Source: JANPBY01 sp963805505 (GTDB lineage: Bacteria > Actinomycetota > Actinomycetes > DATJPE01). Taken from it: a DNA stretch of 64,000 bases. The stretch spans positions 682,001-746,000 of the forward strand of contig CAWDUP010000007.1 in NCBI GenBank assembly GCA_963805505.1, in the 5' to 3' direction. The position numbers were made by a program, and so were the translations under genes. Shown piece after piece: positions 56,947-64,000 of this stretch (position 1 is its first letter; every line of letters starts with the position of its first letter). The notes beneath the pieces were generated by a model. The model had not been told where the DNA came from. It made no database searches and saw nothing but the letters and a program-made list of their open reading frames with translations.

Positions 56947-57705
56947 GTGCCAGTGAAATCCGGAGCCGAGCCCTACATCCACCACGGCGGACCGGTCGGC
57001 GTGCTGCTGTGTCACGGGTTCACTGGCTCACCCGCGTCCATGCGTCCATGGGGTGAGCACCTCGCTGCGGCTGGTTGTTCGGTCACGATCCCGCGGTTGC
57101 CCGGACACGGCACGACCTGGCAGGAGATGCAGCTCACCACCTGGGAAGACTGGTACGCCGAGGTCGAGCGCGCCCTGCTGAAGCTCGCGGAGCGCTGCCA
57201 GCAGGTCTTCGTCATGGGCCTGTCCATGGGCGGGACCCTCACTCTGCGGCTCGCCGAGCGGCATCCCGATCTTGTGCAGGGGATCGTGCTGGTGAACCCG
57301 TCGGTGCACAGCGAGAACAAAGCGCTGTTCGCGCTGCCCGTACTTCGCCATGTCGTCCCCTCACTGGGCGGGGTCTCGAACGACATCGCCAAGCCGGGGC
57401 AAGATGAGATCGCCTACGACCGGGTGCCCCTCAAGGCACTGCACTCGCTCACCAAGCTCTGGTCGCTCACCAAGGCCGACCTCGACAAGATCGGCTGCCC
57501 GGTGCTGCTGTTCCGCAGCCCGCAGGATCACGTCGTCGAGCCCTCCAACGCGGCGTACGTCCTCGAGCACGTCGGCTCGGCCCAGACCGAGGAGCGGCTG
57601 CTGCCCGACAGCTTCCACGTAGCCACCCTCGATCACGACGCCCAGGCGATCTTCGACGGCTCGCTGGAGTTCGTCCAACGCCACACGACCGCCGCCAAGT
57701 CTTGA
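56947..57705 (+). CDS. Alpha/beta-hydrolase (carboxylesterase/monoacylglycerol lipase type)
   Basis: A 252-residue hydrolase. HGFTGSPASMRPW is the oxyanion-hole region, GLSMGGTLTLRLAERHP holds the catalytic Ser, and QDHVVEPSNA and DSFHVATLDHD carry the catalytic Asp and His. The form is similar to bacterial carboxylesterase Est30 and monoacylglycerol lipases. Start GTG at 56947 is preceded by GAGAGG at six bases; a TTG at 56926 would add seven residues. It stands between a lipid acyltransferase and an unknown membrane protein; a lipid ester substrate is possible but not shown. Confidence 0.9.
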   Translation: MPVKSGAEPYIHHGGPVGVLLCHGFTGSPASMRPWGEHLAAAGCSVTIPRLPGHGTTWQEMQLTTWEDWYAEVERALLKLAERCQQVFVMGLSMGGTLTLRLAERHPDLVQGIVLVNPSVHSENKALFALPVLRHVVPSLGGVSNDIAKPGQDEIAYDRVPLKALHSLTKLWSLTKADLDKIGCPVLLFRSPQDHVVEPSNAAYVLEHVGSAQTEERLLPDSFHVATLDHDAQAIFDGSLEFVQRHTTAAKS

Positions 57706-57716
57706 TCGCTGGGCGC

Positions 57717-58529
57717 ATGCGCGACAACGGCCTCCCTGCCCAGTCGTGGGCTCACCTGGCCGATGTAGATCCCTGGTTGGCCCAAGTCGCCCTCGAGGCG
57801 CTACGCGATGCCGGGGTCGCCGCCTACGCCGTTCCGCATCCGGGACGCGCCGGCCCGTACCTCGATGTGCAGCTGCCGGATCGCCCGATCGATCGACTGT
57901 TCGTCGACGTGAGGGCACGCGAGCGCGCATTCGAAGTGCTCAGCGGTGTGCAGGCCGCGGCTCGCGAAGAGCGCCTGCAAGATCCGCCCAACGACCCAGC
58001 GGCTGGCCAAAACGGCGGCCAAAACGGCGACCCAGACGTCGACGCGGCGTTTGCCGAGATCGTCTCGCGGCTCGACCTTGCGCCCTCGAGCGAGCGTTCC
58101 ACCGATCGCCACGGCGAAAGCGTGGGCCACGACCGTGCGGCAAGTACCGAAGTCGACGACGACGTGGGTCCAGAACGCGGCGACCTGGCCGACCGTCGGC
58201 GTTCGGCGCACATCGGCTGGGACGACCTGCTGGCCGACGAACCAACGATCCCGGCTGCCGAACCGGCGGATCTGGACGACCCAGACGAGCGATTCGTGCC
58301 CCCGCCACCCCCACCGGTTCCACGCGGGACCCCGTTGCGTCGCTTCGCCTGGGCTGCGGTTCTCGGCGCGCCCGTGGTCGTGGCGCTGTGCACGCTGTTC
58401 GACTATCGCCTCGCGGGCTGGACCGGGCTGATCGTGGTGCTGGCCTTCCTGACCGGCCTGGGCACCCTGTTCGCCACGCTCGGCGAACGCCCTGACGACG
58501 ATGACCCCGATCACGGAGCGGTTGTTTAA
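57717..58529 (+). CDS. Conserved actinobacterial protein with C-terminal membrane helices
   Basis: A 270-residue protein of no characterised family. Residues about 1-90 form a small alpha/beta domain (RDNGLPAQSWAHLADVDPWLAQVALEAL, then AAYAVPHPGRAGPYLDVQLP). A long acidic, disordered linker (about 90-205) follows, ending in a run of prolines, then two membrane helices (about 215-255). The N-terminal motif with LADVDPWL recurs in actinobacterial proteins next to lipid genes, by memory. The ATG at 57717 was chosen over a TTG overlapping the hydrolase stop. The linker has two short NGGQNG repeats. Role unknown. Confidence 0.7.
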   Translation: MRDNGLPAQSWAHLADVDPWLAQVALEALRDAGVAAYAVPHPGRAGPYLDVQLPDRPIDRLFVDVRARERAFEVLSGVQAAAREERLQDPPNDPAAGQNGGQNGDPDVDAAFAEIVSRLDLAPSSERSTDRHGESVGHDRAASTEVDDDVGPERGDLADRRRSAHIGWDDLLADEPTIPAAEPADLDDPDERFVPPPPPPVPRGTPLRRFAWAAVLGAPVVVALCTLFDYRLAGWTGLIVVLAFLTGLGTLFATLGERPDDDDPDHGAVV

Positions 58530-58686
58530 CGCCACTCTGCGTTACTTCCCAAGAACTTCTCAATCTGGATGTGATCCAAATCACGACAGTTTTGGGATGG
58601 GTTTGGGACCTCTGGGCGTCATACTGGGTGAAGCGGAAATCCCCTGCGATCCACGCAGCCCGCCACCACAAGAAAGTTGGTCCACC

Positions 58687-58815
58687 GTGTCCCGCCCGCA
58701 CAGCACGGCTAGCATGATCGCCGCTGGCCTGCTCATGTCCCCCGAGATGACTTGGCGTCCGCGTAGCAACAAGCCGCGTCGGACCCTGCGTTCACGGTTG
58801 CGCCGCACCAGCTGA
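58687..58815 (+). CDS. Possible 42-residue basic peptide
   Basis: A short frame from GTG 58687 encodes a basic Ser/Arg-rich peptide ending in RSRLRRTS. It begins VSRPHSTASMIAAGLLMSP and has no recognised family. AAGAAAGTTGG lies upstream as a weak ribosome site, and a strong terminator follows at 58860. Nothing else explains the 388 bases between 58530 and 58917. Coding status is uncertain. Confidence 0.35.
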   Translation: MSRPHSTASMIAAGLLMSPEMTWRPRSNKPRRTLRSRLRRTS

Positions 58816-58859
58816 ACGCGCTGACCCTCGCCAGGGTGAGCCCAGACAAACGACCGTCG

Positions 58860-58897
58860 AAAAGACCTCGAGCGCCATCCGGCCCTCGGGGTCTTTT
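58860..58897. terminator. Bidirectional rho-independent terminator
   Basis: AAAAGACCTCGAG (58860-58872) and CTCGGGGTCTTTT (58885-58897) form a 13-bp stem with one T-G pair and a 12-base loop, with A and T tails so it can work in both directions. It separates the plus-strand genes from the minus-strand TadG-like gene that ends at 58918. Confidence 0.85.
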
Positions 58898-58917
58898 GAC
58901 GCTGTCGAAGGAGTTCT

Positions 58918-60642
58918 CTACTCCACGATCCGGACCGGGTCGCCATCCAAGGACGCCGTCCAGGTGGTCGTGTCCTGGATGCCGCCGGGGAAGGCGTACT
59001 TGATGCGGACCCAGCAGCCAGCCGGGTCAGCATCGTCGCAGCGGTAGCCGTCCGGGATGGGGACGGTGATCTTCGCGATCGTGCCGTTGTACTCCTGGAC
59101 CGCCACGGACTCGAGACAGCTCGTCAGGTTGGTCTTGGTGGTGGACGAACCCGCGGTGAGCTGACACCCGGCGAACGTACTGAGCGGCGAGCCATTCACC
59201 GTGGCCTCGACAGGCGGGAGTACCTGAAGAGTCCCGGCGTTACTCGCGTCACCGATGTCGTAGAGGATGACGGTCAGGATGTGGTCCTCACCACCGGAGT
59301 TCACCCGGGCCAGGAAGAAGTTCGTGTTGAAGTTCGTCGCATTCGCATAGACCGACATGGACTGCAGCCCGGACACTGAGATCGGAGCGTTGTTCGCGCC
59401 GGAGGTGTAGGACGCGCGCAGCGCCATCCGGTTGTGTCCGCTGCCTCCGAGGTTCGGGTTTCGGCTGGCCGGATTGGTCGGATCAGCGCCGAGCGGCACG
59501 TTGGTCAGGATCTGGATCACGTAGTCACCAGGACCCGGCGCATTGAACGTGCAGAGATTCACCCAGCGCCGGAACTCCGCCTGCAGCAGCCGGGCGTCCG
59601 CGCTGCCGTTGTCCGTGTTGAGCAGGTTGCTCAGCGTCAGTGACTGGCCCTCGGTGCCAAAGCCCTTGAACTGCTTCGTGCACCCACTGAGGGCAGGACT
59701 CGCCTGGGGGTCTGCGCCGTCGTACGGCCCACGCACGATGAAGGAGGTCGTCGGAGGCAGCGCCGGCTCGGCGTCGCCGGTAAAGAGCATGTCGCCGGTG
59801 CAGTAGACGCCATCGCCCTTCGCATACCGAGTTGCGGGGTCGCCAACAGCCGTCTTTCCCGCCGGGATGCCCGTGGCTCCGTTGAGATTCGCTGAGTCAC
59901 AGTGGTCATTGACGCTGACGAAGGCCGGATCGAACGCCTCGACCGCCACCTGGCCGGCCTGCCGGACCTTCACGATGTAGAAGTAGCCCGCCGTCGAGTA
60001 CTCGTCGTTGTGGCCACCCGAGCATCCGTAGATGGAGTTCGGGCAAAGGTTGGCTTGATGCCGGTCGCCCGAAACCTTGCTGGACGTGGGACCGGCGATG
60101 TTCAGCCAGAGCTCGTTGGTCGTGCACACGCTGGACGCCTTGTTGCTCTGCCCCGGCTGCGGCGGAGGCTCGTTGCCAAAGACGTTGCACGGGCTGCCCA
60201 TCGGGACCGGACCGGCATAGTCGGCGACCGACGTCCGAGTGATCTTGGTCTGCTGCTGACCGAAGATCACCCCGAAGGCGTTGTTGACGGTCGTGGTGAT
60301 CGTCACCCGAAGCTGCCCCGGCCTGGTCGTGCGCTGGGTGGTGATCGTGTCACCGTTCGCGGCCGAATATCCGTTCTTGGCCGCGAGGTCGACGGCGACG
60401 GCGTACGCCGTGGGCTGATCGTCGGGCAGGTAGACCGACCCACCCAACGCAGCTGCATCAGCGGCTTTCTGGACCTTGGTGCCGGTGACCTGCCAGGTGG
60501 CGACGTCGACGGCCAGGGCGCACATGCCGACGAGCAGCGGAAGGCACAACGCCACGAAGATCGCGACGTAGCCGCTCTCGTCGGACAACCTCCAGCGCCG
60601 CTGCCGGTCGGCGACGGCACTCTCGAGCGGCTGAGCGGTCAC
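58918..60642 (-). CDS. TadG-like pilus-assembly/secreted protein
   Basis: A 574-residue protein. The N-terminal Tad-type segment (DESGYVAIFVALCLPLLVGMCALAVDVATW) is a membrane helix followed by KVQKAADAAALGGSVYLP, the TadG/TadE-like signature. The rest is an extracellular beta-rich domain with several Cys pairs. TadG-like proteins belong to the tight-adherence machinery, but pilin, ATPase and other tad genes are absent from this window. The GTG at 60642 overlaps the TadE stop by four bases, so the two are coupled. It may be a small pseudopilus-like or surface component. Confidence 0.82.
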   Translation of the reverse strand: MTAQPLESAVADRQRRWRLSDESGYVAIFVALCLPLLVGMCALAVDVATWQVTGTKVQKAADAAALGGSVYLPDDQPTAYAVAVDLAAKNGYSAANGDTITTQRTTRPGQLRVTITTTVNNAFGVIFGQQQTKITRTSVADYAGPVPMGSPCNVFGNEPPPQPGQSNKASSVCTTNELWLNIAGPTSSKVSGDRHQANLCPNSIYGCSGGHNDEYSTAGYFYIVKVRQAGQVAVEAFDPAFVSVNDHCDSANLNGATGIPAGKTAVGDPATRYAKGDGVYCTGDMLFTGDAEPALPPTTSFIVRGPYDGADPQASPALSGCTKQFKGFGTEGQSLTLSNLLNTDNGSADARLLQAEFRRWVNLCTFNAPGPGDYVIQILTNVPLGADPTNPASRNPNLGGSGHNRMALRASYTSGANNAPISVSGLQSMSVYANATNFNTNFFLARVNSGGEDHILTVILYDIGDASNAGTLQVLPPVEATVNGSPLSTFAGCQLTAGSSTTKTNLTSCLESVAVQEYNGTIAKITVPIPDGYRCDDADPAGCWVRIKYAFPGGIQDTTTWTASLDGDPVRIVE

Positions 60643-61250
60643 TTGCAGCCCAACGTGGGGGGCACCGGCTCGAAGTTGAGCACCGAGTGATCGGCAAGGG
60701 TGAGTTTGGTGCCGAACATCCCGGTGATGAATGAGTGCTCGTAGGACAGGTACACACCGACGGAGTCCGGGCCACTGGGGTTCAACGCCGGGTCCTTGGG
60801 ACAGGCGTTGATCGACGTGGGTGGCCATTTCGAGAGTTCGCCGGCGGTCGCGGTGAACGACTGCGATCCCGTGTTGTACGTGAACCGCACGCAATGCGCG
60901 GCGGCGCCGCAGCTACCAGCCGTGATCGCGTTGCCGGACGGGTAGCCGTTGGCGTTGGCCTGGTAGATCCACAGCTCCGCTCCTGCGGCGGACAGGCCGT
61001 CATCGCTGAGCGAGGCGACGGCGCGGTCCATCTGGGCAGCGGTGTCGGTGAGGAAGGTCGTACTGCGTGGCTCGGCTGAAGCCGTCCGTGCTCCGGCCCG
61101 GACGGCCGAGGAGACTGCGACGTTGTCCTTGAGCAAGAGGGTGAACTCGATGATGCCGAACACGATGAGCAGGATCAGCGGCGTGACGAGGGCAGCCTCG
61201 ACCGCCACCGCGCCCCTATCGCCCTTCGGGCGCCGCCTGAATGTCCGCAT
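60639..61250 (-). CDS. TadE-family pilus-assembly protein
   Basis: A 203-residue TadE-like protein. The prepilin-like N-terminus DRGAVAVEAALVTPLILLIV (about residues 12-31) carries the invariant Glu at +5 from the expected cleavage, followed by FGIIEFTLLLKDNVAVSSAV. The outer part has Cys pairs and short repeats. The ATG at 61250 has GGAGG at seven bases; the ATG one codon upstream is also possible. It is the first gene of a TadE-TadG pair. Prepilin peptidase and pilin genes are not seen here. Confidence 0.85.
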   Translation of the reverse strand: MRTFRRRPKGDRGAVAVEAALVTPLILLIVFGIIEFTLLLKDNVAVSSAVRAGARTASAEPRSTTFLTDTAAQMDRAVASLSDDGLSAAGAELWIYQANANGYPSGNAITAGSCGAAAHCVRFTYNTGSQSFTATAGELSKWPPTSINACPKDPALNPSGPDSVGVYLSYEHSFITGMFGTKLTLADHSVLNFEPVPPTLGCK

Positions 61251-61477
61251 CATGAGCCCTCCCCAGGGGAGCCACCTGCGGCTCACCCGCGCTCAGACTA
61301 GGCGGAGGTGATCATGGAAGTAAGTACTCAGGCAGTGACACGGACGGATGAATGAACAGGGACCGACCGAACGGACGACCCCCCGTCACGATGAGTCAAC
61401 TCAGCGTGATGCGGCGTGACCTTCAGCCGCGATTCCGCCGTCCAAGACCACCTGTCAAACCACGCTGTGAAGCTCGG

Positions 61478-61861
61478 TCACCCGATGTCGATGTGCTGTA
61501 CGGGCGACGCCGCATCCGTTGGCTCCCTCGCGCCCGCCTGCTCAGATCCGGCCAGCACGCTTCGTACGGCTGCCGCCAGCGAGGTCACCGCGTCGGTCAG
61601 GTGCTCGGCGACCTCCGGGTGATGCTCGCGGACGGCGCCCACCACCTGGCAGATCGGGCACAGGCTGCACTCCGGGGCGCCGGTGGCGAATCCGCCCTCC
61701 GTGTCGCCGGGCACCAGGTGCGCCCCCAGGTCTCCCAAGGAACTGCGGCGCGCCCAGTCCTGAACCGCCTCAAATAGGCGAAGGGCTTCCGCCGCACTCT
61801 CTCCGGTTCGCCAACCACCTCCTGCCGTCTCGCCGGAGCCGGCCGACTGCGCGCCGCTCAC
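61478..61861 (-). CDS. Rv2183c-like conserved protein with Cys motif
   Basis: A 127-residue protein. A central CSLCPICQVVGAVREHHPEV has three Cys that could bind zinc or a metal cluster, preceded by AEALRLFEAVQDWARRSSLG and followed by helical HLTDAVTSLAAAVRSVLAG. It matches the size and place of mycobacterial Rv2183c, next to the ArsA-like ATPase. The GTG start overlaps the ATPase stop by four bases, so the two are coupled. Function unknown; a partner of the ATPase is a reasonable guess. Confidence 0.75.
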   Translation of the reverse strand: MSGAQSAGSGETAGGGWRTGESAAEALRLFEAVQDWARRSSLGDLGAHLVPGDTEGGFATGAPECSLCPICQVVGAVREHHPEVAEHLTDAVTSLAAAVRSVLAGSEQAGAREPTDAASPVQHIDIG

Positions 61862-63063
61862 AACGACCCCCACAGGGCAGGATCCGGCTCGAAGCGCACC
61901 CGCAGCCGACCGTCGCGCAGCACGGCGCCCGCCACGGTGCAGCGTCGCAGAGCACTGGGCAGAGCCAAGATGCGTCGCGCGCTGCCCACCGTGAGCACCA
62001 AGTCGTCCCCACTGCGGGCGAGATCCATCTCGCCCCGCTCGGCCAGTGGCAGCGCCAGGGAGAGGACGAACTCGTGACCGGAACGTTCCACGGTCAACGG
62101 ATCGTCGACCGTCGCGACCGCGAACGGGTCGGAATGCGGTGAGTACGTCTGCTCCGCGAACTCGGCCAACGCGTCGACGCCCACCGGCTCATGCGCCTGG
62201 TAGGCGGCCACGTGCAGCGGGAGCGGCGCGAAGGACGCTCCCACCTCGGCCAGCTGCTCGGACTGGGAGGCGACCCAGCCAGCCCGCCAGGGATCGGCTC
62301 CGTCACCCGGGAAGACCCGGTTCGCAACAACCGCATCCACCCGATAGCCATACAGCGAAAGCGACGTGTAGGTGCGCCGAGCCTCGGCCACCACCACCTG
62401 CTCAGGGGTCAGCACCAAGCGCACCGAGGTGTGCTCGGCAGTGAGGACCTCGCGCACCTCCGCCAGTTCTGCGTGCAACCGCTCGACGGCGTCGAAAACC
62501 CGGTCCTGAGGCATGGGAACCCCCGCGACCTTGCCGAGTACCGGGCGAAGCGAGCGCATCACGCGGCGCTCCATGGGGAAGATCCGGTCCATGTACCAAC
62601 CCAGCGCCTCCGGAAGGGCCAGCAGCCGCAACGTCTCCGCCGTCGGAGCGCAGTCCACGACGACGAGGTCCCAGAGATCGGAACGCACCTGGTCGCGCAC
62701 CTCGAGCAGCGCCAGTACCTCTTCGGCACCGGGCAGGACGGTGAGCTCCTCGGCCTCGACGCGATCGACTCCCACCGTGTCGAGCACGTCGAGCAGGTAG
62801 GTCTGGATCTCGCTCCATGAGCGCTCGAAGCGGCGGCGCGGATCGACCTGCTGGGCGAACAGACCTGGGCTGATCTCGATCGGTTCCGGGCCGAGGCGGA
62901 CTACGTCATGATGCCCCGCGCCGAGGGCGTCGCCCAGTGAGTGAGCAGAGTCAGTCGAGAGCACCAGCGTCTTGAGCCCGCGCGCGGCCGCAAGGGCAGC
63001 GGTACCCGCAGCGACTGTCGTCTTTCCGACGCCGCCCTTCCCGGTGAACAGCAGAACACGCAC
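61858..63063 (-). CDS. ArsA/GET3-like ATPase
   Basis: A 401-residue ATPase of the ArsA/Get3 family. FTGKGGVGKTTVAAGTAAL is the P-loop with its signature Lys, LSTDSAHSLGDALG is Switch I, VVVDCAPTAETLRLL is Switch II, and LVLTPEQVVVAEARRTY follows. No ArsB or arsenic regulator is present, so a role in membrane-protein handling or envelope assembly is likelier than arsenic export. The counterpart in M. tuberculosis is Rv2184c. TAGCCT ends seven bases before the GTG start. It is coupled to the Rv2183c-like gene. Confidence 0.9.
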   Translation of the reverse strand: MRVLLFTGKGGVGKTTVAAGTAALAAARGLKTLVLSTDSAHSLGDALGAGHHDVVRLGPEPIEISPGLFAQQVDPRRRFERSWSEIQTYLLDVLDTVGVDRVEAEELTVLPGAEEVLALLEVRDQVRSDLWDLVVVDCAPTAETLRLLALPEALGWYMDRIFPMERRVMRSLRPVLGKVAGVPMPQDRVFDAVERLHAELAEVREVLTAEHTSVRLVLTPEQVVVAEARRTYTSLSLYGYRVDAVVANRVFPGDGADPWRAGWVASQSEQLAEVGASFAPLPLHVAAYQAHEPVGVDALAEFAEQTYSPHSDPFAVATVDDPLTVERSGHEFVLSLALPLAERGEMDLARSGDDLVLTVGSARRILALPSALRRCTVAGAVLRDGRLRVRFEPDPALWGSL

Positions 63064-63124
63064 AGTCGAGAGGCTATACGCGCGGCTCTCCGACGGGTGC
63101 TCCCCGAACCCCCAGCACGACCCG

Positions 63125-63562
63125 TCAGCCCTCGACGCGCGCCTTGAGGCCCTTCAGCGCCGTGTCGACGATGACCTTCTCGGCCTTGCGTTTGATCATC
63201 CCGAGCATCGGGATCTTCACGTCGACAGCGAGCTGGTAGACCACTTTCGTGCGGCCGTCGCCCAGATCCTCGAGGCCGTACGCTCCGTCCATCGCCTTGA
63301 GCATGCTCGCCTCGCCAAGCGTCCAAGAAACCGAGTCGTCCCCGTCCCACTCGTACTCGAGGGTGTATTCGTCCTTGATTCCCCCGGAATCGATCACGAA
63401 CCGCGCCTCGGCGGGCCGGTTCGTGTCCTCATAGACGGTCAAGACCTCGACCTCCCGCAGGCCGCTGGTCCATTCCGGATAGGTCTCCAGGTCGGCGATG
63501 ACCTCCATGATCGGACCCGGGGCTGCGTCGATCACGATGCTGGACTCGGTACGGTCGGCCAT
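63125..63562 (-). CDS. SRPBCC/polyketide-cyclase-type protein
   Basis: A 145-residue SRPBCC (START-like) protein. IDAAPGPIMEVIADLETYPEWTSGLREVEVL is the family opening, then a beta strand with YEWDGDDSVSWTLGEASMLKAM and a C-terminal helix. Such proteins bind hydrophobic ligands in a deep pocket. The homologue Rv2185c is in the same place in mycobacteria, next to the ATPase. The ATG at 63562 follows AAAGG; the upstream in-frame ATG is too far for the family. Ligand unknown. Confidence 0.9.
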   Translation of the reverse strand: MADRTESSIVIDAAPGPIMEVIADLETYPEWTSGLREVEVLTVYEDTNRPAEARFVIDSGGIKDEYTLEYEWDGDDSVSWTLGEASMLKAMDGAYGLEDLGDGRTKVVYQLAVDVKIPMLGMIKRKAEKVIVDTALKGLKARVEG

Positions 63563-63627
63563 CGCCTGGACCTTTCGACGCGGGGATGTGCTCTCGCGCA
63601 GCCTAGGTGACCAGCGACCCGATCGGG

Positions 63628-64000
63628 TCAGAGGTCGAAGGTCAGCCCGCTGCCGCGTCCGCGGAAGTGGCCGACGTTGACGCATTCGGTGCGCCCGATG
63701 CGGGTCCGCGATACCAGTGGCTGGTGCACATGCCCGAACAGCGACATCAGCGGCTGAGTCCGCACGATCGCCTCACGCAGAGCGACGCTCCCCCGCTCGA
63801 ACCGTCGGGCGACCACGTCATAGGTGAGGTCTGGCATCGCTGGTGGGATGTGGGTGCACAGGATGTCCGCGCCCGCGACGGCGGCGACCTTCTCGGCGAA
63901 CGCCTCGTCGGAGATCTCGTACGGCGTCCGATAGCGGGTGACCAGCCCGCCGCCCACGAATCCCACGGTGCGATCCCCGATCTCCACGACCTCGCCATCG
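63628..64000 (-). CDS. Metallophosphoesterase, C-terminal fragment
   Basis: The frame enters from the right edge, so only the last 124 codons are visible. ILCTHIPPAMPDL and LMSLFGHVHQPLVS are the third and fourth metal-binding blocks of calcineurin-like phosphoesterases (GHVHQP carries the two His). The N-terminal DxH and GNxD blocks lie beyond the window. Substrate is unknown. The stop is 65 bases from the SRPBCC start, on the same strand. Confidence 0.82.
   Translation of the reverse strand, partial: DGEVVEIGDRTVGFVGGGLVTRYRTPYEISDEAFAEKVAAVAGADILCTHIPPAMPDLTYDVVARRFERGSVALREAIVRTQPLMSLFGHVHQPLVSRTRIGRTECVNVGHFRGRGSGLTFDL

Noticed and set aside
1..64000. tRNA, rRNA, transposon or prophage genes
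   Set aside because: No recognisable clover-leaf, rRNA, transposase, integrase or phage structural sequence was found on reading through both strands; small RNAs cannot be excluded by eye.

Overview
The window is 64 kb of high-GC, gene-dense DNA from an actinomycete chromosome. GTG and TTG starts, 4-bp ATGA/GTGA overlaps and many apparently leaderless promoters are seen throughout. Families almost confined to Actinomycetota are present (Rv2175c-like DNA-binding protein, PknL with PASTA repeats, DUF3040, SAV_6107-type HEPN, DUF6504). From memory, the order of the conserved genes follows Mycobacterium tuberculosis Rv2163c to Rv2185c (pbpB, rsmH, mraZ, DUF3040, metF-like, idsA2, mptA, Rv2175c, pknL, aroG, plsC-like, Rv2183c, ArsA-like ATPase, SRPBCC). 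Genus cannot be fixed; a Propionibacteriales/Nocardioidaceae-type organism is a guess. No rRNA, tRNA, CRISPR array, transposase or prophage gene was seen.

Layout. 1-2.7 kb: head of the division/cell-wall (dcw) cluster on the minus strand (mraZ, small membrane protein, rsmH, ftsL-like, start of ftsI) with a three-repeat MraZ operator. 2.9-7.8 kb: a kinase-aminotransferase fusion and a CoA-ester set (DUF35, thiolase-fold protein without catalytic Cys, MaoC hydratase). 8-13.2 kb: MoxR-DUF58-TgpA operon and DUF3040. 13.4-19.8 kb: a mutagenesis block (DUF6504, HEPN protein, dnaE2, dinB) behind a perfect SOS box. 19.9-23.6 kb: an ECF sigma factor with a membrane partner and small housekeeping genes. 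23.6-27.8 kb: carotenoid end-group modification genes (crtA, cruF, glycosyltransferase, crtD-like). 27.8-33.7 kb: AlkZ-like glycosylase, an unusual repeat protein with RDD partner, antiporter, CDP-alcohol phosphotransferase, metF.

33.8-39.7 kb: core carotenoid genes (crtE, crtI, crtB, crtYc, crtYd) interleaved with an mptA-like mannosyltransferase. 39.7-44.5 kb: flippase-like protein, Rv2175c/pknL pair, and a class I DAHP synthase preceded by a complete aromatic-amino-acid attenuator. 44.6-48.3 kb: GNAT, iron-regulated bfd-bfr, and an adaptive-response operon (Ada-AlkA fusion, ogt). 48.4-56 kb: secreted 5'-nucleotidase, polyphosphate glucokinase, class II DAHP synthase, a phosphofructokinase with pyrophosphate-type residues, DUF1028 and glycerol kinase. 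56-64 kb: PlsC-like acyltransferase, esterase, TadE/TadG-like proteins, Rv2183c-like, ArsA-like ATPase, SRPBCC protein and a partial metallophosphoesterase.

Together the two carotenoid loci predict a monocyclic carotenoid whose open end is hydrated at C-1', desaturated at C-3',4', probably oxidised by CrtA and glycosylated. The strongest regulatory finds are the aroF attenuator (leader peptide with Trp-Phe-Tyr-Ala-Tyr), the SOS box, the MraZ box, the IdeR/DtxR-type iron box and a window-wide set of -10 hexamers 6-9 bases ahead of start codons.
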